Shown here piece after piece: positions 44,507 to 54,400 of a stretch of DNA of 64,000 nucleotides; position 1 is the first letter of the stretch, and every line of letters starts with the position of its first letter. Below the pieces are notes generated by a model, which made no database searches, was not told the DNA's origin, and saw nothing but the letters and a program-made list of their open reading frames with translations. The stretch comes from Caballeronia temeraria (lineage in GTDB: Bacteria; Pseudomonadota; Gammaproteobacteria; Burkholderiales; Burkholderiaceae), in the NCBI RefSeq assembly GCF_001544795.2, contig NZ_FCOI02000004.1, forward strand, positions 62,001 to 126,000, in the 5' to 3' direction. Both the position numbers and the translations under genes were made by a program.

Positions 44507-46042
44507 ATGCCCTACGCTTACGCCCAGTTGCCCGACATCGTTCCCCACGATGAATGGCTCAGAGGAACCTCGGCGCTGCTTCAGGTGCGCAACGCTGCGC
44601 TGAAAGATCTGGATCAGCAGATCCTCATGTATCAGCGCAACCGGACGGTTCATCAATTTCACGCGCTGGTGCAGGCGTTCGAGCGCTGGCAACTCTCCGC
44701 CGGTCCCGACGATGCCTGGAGAAGCGCCGCCCGCAACGGCTCGAAGTACTTCACGCTGCTGGATCAGCAACTGCACGGCAAGGGCGACACCGACGCCGCG
44801 GCCGGCGCGCAGGACTTCATGACGCCGGCGCTCATCAACGCGCGCCTCGGCGTGCTGTATCTCTTCGGCAATCTGGAACTGGAAGACGACACGTTTCAGG
44901 TGTTGCTGGAAGGCGCGTTCGATATCACCAACGTCGGCCTCGGATTTGCGCCGGATACCAATGTCGCGGCGGCGCGCGCAGCCGAAGTGCTCGATAACAG
45001 CGTCGTGCAGAAATCGGCATCGCTCGCGCTCGAACAGGTGCAGAAGAAGATCAGGAAGCACAAGGAACCGACGCTCGTGAAGTCGAATCAGCTCGCGACA
45101 TCCACACTGAGTTTGCCCGCGTTGAGCAGCGCCGCGCAGCGGCTGTACGAAGCCATTCGCGCCAAAGTCGAGGAAGGCGCGAGAAAGCTGTGGGACATGA
45201 TTCGCGAAAAGGTCGCGGATATCCGCAACGATCCCGGCGGCTTCGCGCTCGACACGATGCCCGCGCTCATGCGCAAGCTCGTCGATTTTCTGTGCGGCAA
45301 GCTGCTCGCGACGCTGGCGCCTTTCATCGGCGCGGGGCTCGATATCGCCAAGGGCATCGCCAATACCGTCGACAGCAGCATCACCAAGTATCGCGAATGG
45401 GTGCAAGGCCGCGACGTGCAACTGCTGACCGGGCATCCCGGCACCATCGTGGAAGCGATCCGGCGCGCGATGAAGCTGAGCATCGGTTCCGGCGTCTACG
45501 ACCTCGTGAAAGGCGGCGCGAGCCTTGGCTTGCAGTTCGCGAGCCAGGGCGCATCGACCATCATCGATGCGGTCGTGTCCATCATGGAGACGCTCGCGAA
45601 GGTTATCTGGAAGATCGTGGAAATCAAGCGCATCAAGCGGTTCTGCGAGCAGGCGAAGGGCTACTGGGAAGCCCGCATGCAACGCGACGCGCTGCACACG
45701 CGGCCGATCGCCTTCAACGGCTGGTTCAAGCGCTATGCGGTGCCCATTCCGGCGCTTTCGGTGCTCGCGCTGAACTCCGGCATTTGCGGCGACAAGATGC
45801 ACTTCCTCGCGATGTACAAGGACGACGAGAACATCGTCACGCAGGCGGAATTCACGGCGGGCTGCAAGTACGTGGATAGTCTGAAGGTCTGGGGATCGGA
45901 CTATCTGGGCGATGCGGGCTTCGCCTTCAATTCCGACGATGCCATGATCAAAGGCCTGCTCACGCTCGCGACGAGTCACAAGGAAGAGCAGACGTGGGAT
46001 TTGAAGGTGCGCAAGGCCGTGCTCGGCTTTCTGAACGGATAG
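44507..46042 (+). CDS. Large orphan protein at the T6SS island edge (possible effector)
   Basis: A 511-residue protein that I cannot assign to a named family. N-terminal ~120 residues are helical with a pattern (LDQQILMYQRNRTVHQFHAL, AFERWQLSAGPDDAWR, SARNGSKYF) of a type I recall from Burkholderia/Pseudomonas secretion-linked proteins. The middle contains charged helices, then amphipathic or hydrophobic stretches (LLATLAPFIGAGLDIAKGIA; QGASTIIDAVVSIMETLAKVIWKIVEI). The C-terminal ~100 residues (from RPIAFNGWFKRYAVPIPALS) look like a separate globular domain. No signal peptide. GGAG precedes the ATG and a strong terminator follows. Position next to T6SS genes suggests a secreted effector or accessory protein; that is inference. 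Confidence 0.75.
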   Translation: MPYAYAQLPDIVPHDEWLRGTSALLQVRNAALKDLDQQILMYQRNRTVHQFHALVQAFERWQLSAGPDDAWRSAARNGSKYFTLLDQQLHGKGDTDAAAGAQDFMTPALINARLGVLYLFGNLELEDDTFQVLLEGAFDITNVGLGFAPDTNVAAARAAEVLDNSVVQKSASLALEQVQKKIRKHKEPTLVKSNQLATSTLSLPALSSAAQRLYEAIRAKVEEGARKLWDMIREKVADIRNDPGGFALDTMPALMRKLVDFLCGKLLATLAPFIGAGLDIAKGIANTVDSSITKYREWVQGRDVQLLTGHPGTIVEAIRRAMKLSIGSGVYDLVKGGASLGLQFASQGASTIIDAVVSIMETLAKVIWKIVEIKRIKRFCEQAKGYWEARMQRDALHTRPIAFNGWFKRYAVPIPALSVLALNSGICGDKMHFLAMYKDDENIVTQAEFTAGCKYVDSLKVWGSDYLGDAGFAFNSDDAMIKGLLTLATSHKEEQTWDLKVRKAVLGFLNG

Positions 46043-46064
46043 CGCCTTTCGCATGAACCCGCCG

Positions 46065-46092
46065 ACGCCTTCGCTCACGCGAAGGCGTTTTT
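46065..46092 (+). terminator. Rho-independent terminator after the 511-residue orphan gene
   Basis: Stem ACGCCTTCG (46065-46073) with CGAAGGCGT (46080-46088), 6-base loop, then TTTTT. It lies 22 bp after the stop and just before the convergent YceI gene. Confidence 0.85.
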
Positions 46093-46103
46093 CATGCGGC
46101 GCG

Positions 46104-46718
46104 CTATTTCTGCGGCTTGAGCATCACGGTAAAGCTGACGGGCGCGGCGCTCGACAGCACATCGAGGTTCATCAGCACGCGCAGCGCCTCGACTTCGTCC
46201 TGCAAACCGTAGTCCTTGAGATTCACGACAACGGGCACGCGCGTCCCGACACTCAGCGCGCCGTTCGCGAGCCTGACGACGCGCACGCTCGCGGTGATCG
46301 GCCTTGTTTCGCCGCTGACCGCGAGTTGCCCGCTCACGTCCATGTCGGCGCTTTCGCCCGCGCGAAGCGCCCGCACGCGGCGCATGTCGACCGTGCCGGT
46401 GAACACGGCCCGCGGATGATCCGCGACCTTGAACAGCATGTCCTTCAAGCGATCGTTGCGCAGCCCGATATTCGTTTCGACGCTCGCCAGCTCGACATCG
46501 AACACGAGCTTGCCGTCATCGCCAACGGAACCGTCGATCTGACGGAACGTCTGCACTTCCTCGATGGCCGCCGCGCCGGGCTTCGCGGCCTTCGTCGTCG
46601 TGAAGGAAAAAGTCGACTGGCCGCTGTCGACGCGCCACGCCGCATGGCTCGCCGCGCAGGTCAGTGAAGCCGTCAGCGCGAGCGTGGCGGCCGCGGCGCG
46701 TGAAGTCAGTGTGCTCAT
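46104..46718 (-). CDS. YceI-family periplasmic protein
   Basis: A 204-residue exported protein with a signal peptide ending ASHA and the YceI start WRVDSGQSTFSFTTTK. The lipocalin-like barrel (about 27-200) includes GSVGDDGKLVFDVELASVET and a terminal SFTVMLKP strand. YceI proteins bind polyisoprenoids or similar hydrophobic ligands in the periplasm. Monocistronic on the minus strand between two plus-strand T6SS-island units, so its link to secretion is uncertain. Confidence 0.9.
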   Translation of the reverse strand: MSTLTSRAAAATLALTASLTCAASHAAWRVDSGQSTFSFTTTKAAKPGAAAIEEVQTFRQIDGSVGDDGKLVFDVELASVETNIGLRNDRLKDMLFKVADHPRAVFTGTVDMRRVRALRAGESADMDVSGQLAVSGETRPITASVRVVRLANGALSVGTRVPVVVNLKDYGLQDEVEALRVLMNLDVLSSAAPVSFTVMLKPQK

Positions 46719-46915
46719 CGTGAAGATCCTTTTGGTGGGTCGTTCGATTGGTCGTTTCGGTGTGCGAAAGCGCCGCGCGCGCGACGGTCTCGTCCTGCCG
46801 ACAACACCGCATGGCGTCGATTTGTTCCATCGACAAAGAGGAAATTTCCGTGGAATAGAACGCGGGGCACGGCTGTTTTCGTCGCAATCCCTTCACGTTT
46901 CGAGGCATCGCCGCG

Positions 46916-47800
46916 ATGAACGCTTTGCTCCAGACCATTCGCATTGGCATCGCGCTTGCAAGTCTGTGCGCGCTTCACGCTGCGCAGGCAGGCCAGTCGA
47001 TGCTGCTGCCCGAAGGAACCGTCACGCTGATCCGCGCGACGTCCGCGTTCAACGTCGATACGCCCATCGCGCTGCAACCAGGCGATCTGCTCGCCACCGA
47101 TGCGCACGGCAGCGCGCAAATCGAGGACAGCGACGGCACGATCGTCGCGCTGGGCGCGGATACGCGCATCGCCATCGATGCCGCGCCGCACGGCGATGCG
47201 CTCGCGCTGCTCTCGGGCTGGATCAAGATCGCGCGTCCGCACACGGGCACGTCCGATCCTTTGTCGATCGGCACGCCCACGCTCGACGCCAGCCTGCGCG
47301 ACGGCGCCGCCGTCCTGCACGCCACGCGCGACATGACCGCGCTCTTCATCGAAGCGGGCAGCATGACGCTCGCGCTGCCCGAACACGCCGATGCCCATCA
47401 GCCACTCGACGGCGAGCATTACGCCGAACGCGAGACCGGCAAGCCGCTGGTCGTGGGCACGCGCCCCGCGACGTCGTTCATCGCCGCGATGCCGCTGCCG
47501 TTCCGCGATCCGCTCGCGACATCCGCGACGCCCGCGAAGGCGAAGCCCGTCGCGCCCGCGCAAGGCCGTCCGGCCACTTATGCCGATATCGCCGACTGGC
47601 TCGTCGCGCCGCTGCCCATCCGGCGCGGCTTCGTTGCACGATTTCGGCCGCTCGCGCAAAACGAGCCGTTCCGCGCGCAGGTGCGGCAGAACCTGCGCAA
47701 TCTTCCCGAATGGCGGCGCGTGCTGTGCCCGCCTCCCGCCATGCCGCGCCGGCGCGCGGGCTCGCCCGTGCAGAATCAATCAACCGAGGTGGAGTCATGA
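46916..47800 (+). CDS. FecR-domain exported protein of the T6SS island
   Basis: A 294-residue protein with a signal peptide (ending LHAAQA) and an N-terminal FecR-like beta domain (about 30-160): VDTPIALQPGDLLATDAHGS, IVALGADTRIAI. A Pro/Ala linker and a C-terminal basic region follow. FecR domains act as periplasmic sensors or ligand platforms. The last bases overlap the start of the next gene (ATGA at 47797-47800), coupling it to the HAMP protein and, through it, to the kinase. Probably the periplasmic input part of a T6SS-linked signalling unit. Confidence 0.82.
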   Translation: MNALLQTIRIGIALASLCALHAAQAGQSMLLPEGTVTLIRATSAFNVDTPIALQPGDLLATDAHGSAQIEDSDGTIVALGADTRIAIDAAPHGDALALLSGWIKIARPHTGTSDPLSIGTPTLDASLRDGAAVLHATRDMTALFIEAGSMTLALPEHADAHQPLDGEHYAERETGKPLVVGTRPATSFIAAMPLPFRDPLATSATPAKAKPVAPAQGRPATYADIADWLVAPLPIRRGFVARFRPLAQNEPFRAQVRQNLRNLPEWRRVLCPPPAMPRRRAGSPVQNQSTEVES

Positions 47801-48675
47801 GACTGTCGCTCGCCGTCAAGTTCAATCTGGTGTTTCTCGCGGTTTTCGTCGTCGGCTTCGTGTCGGCCGGGTACGCGGCGCGCGCGTTGCTGCGCCGGGA
47901 GGCCATCGACGAAACCGTGCAGAATGCGCGCGTCCTCATGGAAGCGGCGAGCGCCGCGCAGAACTACACCGCGACGCAAGTCACGCCGCTTCTGCAAACG
48001 CAGCTCAAATACAGCTTCGTGCCGCAATCCGTGCCAGCCTTCTCGGCGGTCGAAACGTTGATGACGCTGGAGAAACGGCTCGCGGGATATTCGTATCGCT
48101 CGACGATGCTCAACCCGACCAATCCGCGCGACCGTCCGTCGGACTGGGAAGCGGATGTGATCCGCCATCTGCACGACAAGCCGGAGCTGAAGGAAATCGT
48201 CGGACTGCGCGACACGCCGTCCGGGCAGAACCTGTATATCGCGCGCCCGAACCGCATCAACGACGCCGCCTGCATGGAATGTCACAGCGTGCCGTCGCGC
48301 GCGCCGAAAACGCTCATCGACAAATACGGTCCCGACAACGGCTTCAACTGGTCGATGCACGATGTCATCGGCGCGGATTTCGTCTCGGTGCCGATGGCCC
48401 TGCCCGTCGCGCGCAGCGACGCCGTGCTGCGCACCTTTCTCGGCTCGCTGCTCGCCGTCTTCGTGCTGCTTTTGATCGCGCTGAACGTGATGGTGCATCT
48501 GCTCGTCACGCGGCGCATCCGCGCCCTGTCGCGCGCCGCCGATGAAGCCAGCCTCGGCCAGCTCGACGGCGCGGACTTCACCGAGCGCGGCCGCGACGAG
48601 ATCGCTTCGCTCGCCGCGTCGTTCGCGCGCATGAAGACGAGCCTCGTCGAAGCCTTCAAGATGATCGAGGCATGA
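47797..48675 (+). CDS. Membrane sensor with DUF3365 (Tll0287-like) haem domain and HAMP linker
   Basis: A 292-residue inner-membrane protein. TM1 (about 8-28), a ~180-residue periplasmic DUF3365 domain containing a CxxCH haem-c motif (CMECH, residues 159-163), TM2 (about 210-235) and a cytoplasmic HAMP domain (about 236-285) with nothing after it. HAMP without an output domain implies that a partner protein receives the signal; the gene is followed 1 bp later by the Ser/Thr kinase. Likely a redox/haem/gas sensor for the kinase, by inference. Confidence 0.85.
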   Translation: MRLSLAVKFNLVFLAVFVVGFVSAGYAARALLRREAIDETVQNARVLMEAASAAQNYTATQVTPLLQTQLKYSFVPQSVPAFSAVETLMTLEKRLAGYSYRSTMLNPTNPRDRPSDWEADVIRHLHDKPELKEIVGLRDTPSGQNLYIARPNRINDAACMECHSVPSRAPKTLIDKYGPDNGFNWSMHDVIGADFVSVPMALPVARSDAVLRTFLGSLLAVFVLLLIALNVMVHLLVTRRIRALSRAADEASLGQLDGADFTERGRDEIASLAASFARMKTSLVEAFKMIEA

Positions 48676-48676
48676 G

Positions 48677-50050
48677 GTGAACGCCGCCGCGATGGAGCCC
48701 CCACGTGTCACGCAACTCGGCAAATACCGCATCGAAGCGGTATTGGGCACGGGTGCGATGGGCGTCGTCTATCGCGCGTTCGATCCGCATATCGAGCGGC
48801 ATGTCGCGCTGAAGACGGTCCGTCACGAGCTGTTCGAAACCGGCGAGCGCGCGAGTCTGATGACGCGCCTGCGCAGCGAGGCGCAGGCTGCGGGACGGCT
48901 TACGCATCCGAATATCGTCGGCGTGTACGACTATGGCGAGACCGGCGACACCGCGTATATCGCGATGGAACTCGTCGACGGACACGCGCTGAAGCCCCTG
49001 CTCGATGCCGGCCGTCCGCTCGAACTCGCGACCGCGCTCGACTGGTTCGCGCAACTGCTCGCCGCGCTCGGCTTCGCGCACGCGCACGGTGTCGTGCATC
49101 GCGACATCAAGCCCGCGAATCTGCTCGTCAGCGAGCAAGGGCGGCTGAAGGTCGCGGATTTCGGCGTCGCGCATGTGGAATCGTCGACGCTGACGCTGGC
49201 CGGCGCGATGATCGGCACGCCGTGCTACATGTCGCCGGAGCAGTTCACGGGCGATCCCGTCGACGGGCGCTCCGACCTGTTTTCCGCCGCGATCGTGCTG
49301 TATCAGATGCTGACCGGATGCCGGCCGTTCGCGGGCGCATCGCAAGCCGAAGTGATGCGGCAAGTGATGCACGACACGCCGCGCCTGCCGTCCGTCTGCA
49401 ACCCGGCGCTGCCGCCCGCCATCGACGACATGCTGATGCGCGCGCTGTCCCGCCGTCCCGCCGCGCGCTATCAGAGCGCCGACGCGCTGCGGCAGGCGCT
49501 TGCCGATGCATCATCGGACGGCGCTCCCGCGGCCACGGATGACCGCACGATTCTCGAAGCGCGGACGATGACCTCGGGAACGGGCTCCTTGCGCGGCGGC
49601 GATTCGCTGCCGTCGCTGACGATGTGGCCCGCCGCCACGCTCGCCTCGGTCGAGGCGCGGCTCGCCGCGCAGATCGGCCCGGTCGCGCGTCTGCTCGTGC
49701 GGCGCGCGGCGGCGCGCATCGCGGATGCACCGGATGTATCGGCGCTCGTCGCGCTGCTCGCGCCGCATGTGCCCTCCGACAAAGGCCGCGCGCAATTCGT
49801 CGCCGCCTTCGCGGACGGGTCCGTTGCAGGCACGACGCATGGGACGTCATCGGCTGCTTCATTGCTCGATGCGGACGAGGTGCGCGCCGCCGCGCTCAAG
49901 CTCGCCGTGTATCTCGGCCCGATCGCGACGATCATCGCGAAACGCGAGTCCGCGCGCGCGGTCAGCCTGCGCGCGCTGCACGAACGGCTCGCGGCGGCGA
50001 TCTCGAATGAACACGACCGCGCGCGTTTTCAGCGCGACGTCGGACTGTAA
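48677..50050 (+). CDS. ppkA: Ser/Thr protein kinase of the T6SS post-translational circuit (PpkA-like)
   Basis: A 457-residue Hanks-type kinase. Gly loop GTGAMG (24-29), Lys46, HRDIKPAN (141-148), DFG (161-163), activation-segment end GTPCYMSPEQF. After residue 300 there are two related ~55-residue helical repeats (about 322-378 and 402-455; LAAQIGPVARLLVRRAAARI and LAVYLGPIATIIAKRESARA). GTG 48677 is used (GAGG 6 bp upstream, 1 bp after the preceding stop); ATG 48692 is an alternative. No transmembrane or sensor domain, so input must come from the neighbouring membrane proteins. Known T6SS kinases phosphorylate the FHA protein to activate secretion. Confidence 0.9.
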   Translation: MNAAAMEPPRVTQLGKYRIEAVLGTGAMGVVYRAFDPHIERHVALKTVRHELFETGERASLMTRLRSEAQAAGRLTHPNIVGVYDYGETGDTAYIAMELVDGHALKPLLDAGRPLELATALDWFAQLLAALGFAHAHGVVHRDIKPANLLVSEQGRLKVADFGVAHVESSTLTLAGAMIGTPCYMSPEQFTGDPVDGRSDLFSAAIVLYQMLTGCRPFAGASQAEVMRQVMHDTPRLPSVCNPALPPAIDDMLMRALSRRPAARYQSADALRQALADASSDGAPAATDDRTILEARTMTSGTGSLRGGDSLPSLTMWPAATLASVEARLAAQIGPVARLLVRRAAARIADAPDVSALVALLAPHVPSDKGRAQFVAAFADGSVAGTTHGTSSAASLLDADEVRAAALKLAVYLGPIATIIAKRESARAVSLRALHERLAAAISNEHDRARFQRDVGL

Positions 50051-50089
50051 CGACTGTTTGTACGACACGCATCCGAAGGAGCACGACCG

Positions 50090-50902
50090 ATGAATCCCGA
50101 CACGCCCATCCGCCTTGCCGCGTGCACGGCGTTCGGCCTCACCGATGCCGGCCGCGTGCGCCGCGAGAACCAGGACCGCTTTCTGATCGATCCGGCGCTG
50201 AACCTCGTCGCGGTCGCGGACGGCATGGGCGGCCACGCGTTCGGCGCACGCGCCAGCGCGACCGCGCTCGACTGCATCGCGACGCGACTCGCCGCCGATG
50301 CAACCTCTCGTACGCACGCCGACGCCGCGCACATCGACGATCCCGACGCCACCGTGCACGATGCCTCCGCCTGCGCGATGCGCGCCGCCGCCGACGCACT
50401 CGACCACGCCAACGCGACGCTTCACGCGATGAACCTGCGCGAGCGGCTCGCGCATCGGGCGATGGGCACCACGTTGACGGGCATCTGGCAGCCGCGCGGC
50501 TCGGCGCGGTTGATTTCGCTTCACATCGGCGACAGCCGGCTTTATCGATATCGCGATGGCGCGCTCATGCAACTGTCGCGCGACCAGACGCTTTATCAGC
50601 AGGCGCTGGAGTCCGGCGCGATCGAGCATTTGCCGCCGCGCAACGTGCTGTTGCAGGCGCTCGGGCCGTTGCCGTCGATCGTGCCCGTCGTGCAAGCGCA
50701 TGCGTGGCTGCCCGGCGACCGCTACTTGCTGTGCAGCGACGGATTGCACGGCGAAGTGCCGCACGGCGAGATCGAAGCGGTGCTCGGATCGATGACGCCG
50801 CACGACATCGGCCAGGCATGCGGGCGACTCGTCGCGCTCGCGCTCGATGCGGGCGGCAAGGACAACATCACGGCGGTCATCGCCTGCTTCGACGGCGATT
50901 AA
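50090..50902 (+). CDS. pppA: PP2C-family protein phosphatase (PppA-like)
   Basis: A 270-residue Mn/Mg-dependent phosphatase. Metal-binding motifs: GRVRRENQDRFL, AVADGMGGHAFG, SRDQTLYQQ, LLCSDGLHGEV and GGKDNITAVIA. AAGGAG precedes ATG 50090. It reverses the kinase action in the T6SS threonine-phosphorylation pathway. It directly follows the kinase gene and its TAA overlaps, tail to tail, the TAA of tagF on the other strand (TTAA at 50899-50902). Confidence 0.92.
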   Translation: MNPDTPIRLAACTAFGLTDAGRVRRENQDRFLIDPALNLVAVADGMGGHAFGARASATALDCIATRLAADATSRTHADAAHIDDPDATVHDASACAMRAAADALDHANATLHAMNLRERLAHRAMGTTLTGIWQPRGSARLISLHIGDSRLYRYRDGALMQLSRDQTLYQQALESGAIEHLPPRNVLLQALGPLPSIVPVVQAHAWLPGDRYLLCSDGLHGEVPHGEIEAVLGSMTPHDIGQACGRLVALALDAGGKDNITAVIACFDGD

Positions 50903-51474
50903 GCGGCACGGTCATCGAAAAGCGCCGCGACGAACGCGGCGTCGGGCAAACCGGCGCTCGTGCGCAGCGTTTGCGCGTGCCACCAGACGCTCGTTCCCCA
51001 AGTCCCCGCATGCGGCGGCATCGGAACGACGTTCGCGTCATCTTCGGGCGATAACGCCAGCAATCCGGCATCGAAATTCGCGAGACTCGCGTGCTTGTCG
51101 AGCGTCGCGAGCGCGAGCGCGCCGCACTGCGCGAACCACGCGCGCGCATGCGGACGCCAGATCGACCATGCATGAGTTTCGACGGGCGCGGCGATCGTCA
51201 ACGGAAAATGCCGGCCCGCGCTATCGACGCTCGGCATCAGCACGCCCGCCCAGCCGCTTTCACCGAGCACGCCGCCGCCGAGCACGAAACACCACAGCGG
51301 CGCGGTCAGATACGCATCGAGCCACGCAGGCCCGAGCGCCGCGCGCCCCGCGACGAGGCCCGCCTGCAACATCGCATCCCAGGGAACGACGAAGCGTTGC
51401 GGCAGACGCCGCGTCACGAAGTCGCCGTTGCCGCGCAGCTTGCCGAAGCATCCGGCGACACCCGGCGACGTCAT
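50899..51474 (-). CDS. tagF: TagF (DUF2094) T6SS-associated protein
   Basis: A 191-residue cytoplasmic protein: GCFGKLRGNGDFVTRRLPQ at the N-terminus and the SAGRHFPLTI motif near residue 85 identify the TagF/SciT family. TagF is a post-translational repressor of T6SS, working in parallel to or against the kinase pathway via the FHA protein. ATG 51474 overlaps the TGA of tssM, so it is translated from the tss operon messenger. Confidence 0.9.
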   Translation of the reverse strand: MTSPGVAGCFGKLRGNGDFVTRRLPQRFVVPWDAMLQAGLVAGRAALGPAWLDAYLTAPLWCFVLGGGVLGESGWAGVLMPSVDSAGRHFPLTIAAPVETHAWSIWRPHARAWFAQCGALALATLDKHASLANFDAGLLALSPEDDANVVPMPPHAGTWGTSVWWHAQTLRTSAGLPDAAFVAALFDDRAA

Positions 51475-54400
51475 CACAGATGCTCCGGGCAGCGGAATTG
51501 TTCGAGCGGCGCGCGCCGGAAAGGATTGACGACGCTGGTCGCATCGAGTTCGAGCACGGCCTTGCGCCCGGCGGATTCGAGCGTGAGCTTGTAGCGGTCC
51601 GGCTGCGCGGTGGCATCGAGCCTGCCCGCATCGATGAGATGCAGCAGCGCCCACGGACCGCTCGAGTCGAGCGGCGCGGCTTGCGCGGCGGAAGCCGGAT
51701 CGAACTGCGCGCTGGCGCGGCCCGTGTTCTTGCCGCTCGGCCATTGCAGCAGCATCGACTGAAGGCCGTCCTGTTTGAGCGCGAGCTGCTGTCCGTCGAT
51801 GTCGAGATTCAGTTGCGTCACCGCCGGATCGAACGACAGCGCCTTCACGCGAAAACGGATCGACATGTCGCGGCTGCCGTCGTGGAAGAACGCATCGCGA
51901 ATCTGCGCGGCGCGCTGGAATTGAGTGAGCGCGTCGCGCGGCATGCCCGCGGGCGGCGTGCCGGCGCGCCATTGCCAGACGGGACCGCTCGTATCGACCA
52001 GTGCGGCAAGGTTCTTCTGGAAGAAATCGTCGATGAGACCGCCCGGCGCGAACAGCTTGCCGAAGTCGTCGGCGGCGACGTCGCGGGTCGAGCCATGCAC
52101 GAAGGGATAGCGGCCATCGAGCGCGCGGCGGCACAGCGGGCCCGCGTTCGCGTTCCACTGCGCGTCGAGCCGGGCGCGTTCGCCACCTTCGAGGAGCGCC
52201 GTGCCCGCCGTCGCGATCGATGCGGCGACCGGCGTGAGCGGCGCGGGACTCGTCTGGCTCGCGAGCCTCAGCTTGCCGAGCGCGTCGCCGGCGGGCGCGG
52301 GCTGGCCCATTCTGCGGGCGGCATCGGCGGCATCGAGATAGACGGCGGCGTCCTTGAGCGGCGCAAACGCGCGATCGAGCGCCGTGGCATCGCCCGGCTT
52401 GCCCGCGAGCTGATGCAGCGGCTGGAAGTGATCGTCGACGCGCGTCGCCGTGTTCGCGCCGAGCGTCGTCTCGCGCGCCGCCGCGACGATGAACTTCCTG
52501 AGCGGCGAATCGGGCGCGGAAAGCTCGTTCGCGATGCGCGCGCCATCGGCGAGCGCGGTGACGGGCGCAGCGGTCACATCGTCGAGCAGGCTGTCCCACG
52601 TGTGGATGTAGGCGTCGAAATAGCGCTCGTCGAGCGCGGCGCGCAATGAAGCGATGCCATCGGACGTCAGCGCGACATCGTCGCGGCCGAGCACCCACGC
52701 GTCCTTCGCGACATTGGCGAGCGCGGCGTCGCGCAAGCGCGCGTATTGCGCGTAGCCCGCGCGCGTGTAGGCGCCCGCGACGCCCGTCGTGAGCGGCGCG
52801 CCGCTCGTGCGCCGCAGCAGCAGCGGCGCGTTGGGGCCGGCCGCGGCGCTCACGGTGAACGCCGGAACGTTCGCCTGCGCCAACTCGCCGTCCACCCGGT
52901 TGCCGATGCGCTGCGACAGCGGCAACTCCGCGAGCCGCGCGCGCGCCGCCTTGATGAGCGCATCGTCGAGCGGCAGCGACGGATCGAAGTGCGTCTTGTC
53001 GAAGAGCGCGGCGAGATGCGCATCGAGCGCGCTTCGCTGCGCCGGACTTGCGTTGGCGGCAAGCGCCGGAACCAGATGCGCGCGCAGCGCGGCGGCATCG
53101 AAATGGCGCGCGTCGCCGAGCATCAGATAGGCACGCAGCGCTTCATATCCATTTGCTTCGGATGCCGAATCATTGATCGTGCCGCCATCGTGCAATTCCT
53201 GCGTCAGCTTGCCGACCGCGAGCGGCAGCAAGGTCTGATCGAGCAGACGCCGATACGTCACGCGCGCTTCCTGACCGAGCTTGTCGCCCTGATACAGCCA
53301 GAGCCGCGTGAGCCACGGCACCGGCTTGCCGGCGTCCGCGTAACCGCCGGGCAGCGCGCGCGCCGCGTCGAGCAGAGGGAGCACCGCGAGCGGATCGGCC
53401 GTCGCGTTCGCCTCGCGCGCCAGTTGCGCCACATGCTGCGTCTCGCGCTCGAATTCCGCGACATAGGCGCGATTGCGCTGGTAGCTCACCGCCATGCATG
53501 CGAGCGCGAGCATCAGCATCACGCCGACCAGCGCGAGCGCGCCGCGCCGCAGCCACGCGCTGCAGCGCTCGAAGCGAGCGTTCGCGCCGACGAGCCCGGC
53601 CTCCGCGATCACCACGTCCTTCAGCATCCGGTTGATGAAATACGCGCGGCCCGACGCATCGCGGTTATACGCCGCGTCGCGACGCAAGCCGAGCGATTGC
53701 GCGATGCTGCTGATCGCGCGGTCGATCGGCCGTCCATGCTGCGTGCCGCTCGTGAAATACACGCCGCGCAGGAGCGGCGACGCCTCGAAGCGCGTGCCGC
53801 GAAACGCGCCGTCGAGAAAACGTCCGAGCGCCGGTTGCAGCCCCGCGAACTGCTGCGCGAAGCCGTAGATGCGCGCGCGCCGGGCGACATCGGTCTCACG
53901 CTGCATGCGATGCAGCACGCGCGCCTGCAGCCGCGTGCCGAGCGCGTCGAATTCGGCGGGGAATGCCGCGAGCGCCGCGCCCGCGCCCGGCGATTCGTCG
54001 AGCGCGAACGTGATGCCCCAGACCTGATTGCGCTCCGCTTCGCCGAGATCGTCGAAAAATTCGGTGAAGCCCGCGAGCAGATCGCACTTCGTCACGACGA
54101 CGTACACCGGAAAGCGCACGCCGAGCCGCTCGCTCAGTTCCGTGAGACGGCTGCGGATCGTGCGGATGTGCGCATCGCGCGCGGCGTCGTCCTCGCGCAC
54201 GAGATCCGCCGCCGACAGCGTGACGATGACGCCGTTCAGCGGCCGCCGCGGCCGGTACTTGCGCAGCAGTTGCAGAAAGCCCGTCCACGCGGATTCGTCG
54301 GCTTGCGCGTCGCTGTCCTGCGTCGTGAAGCGGCCTGCCGTGTCGACGAGCACGGCGTCGTCAGTGAACCACCAGTCGCAGTGACGCGTGCCGCCAACGC

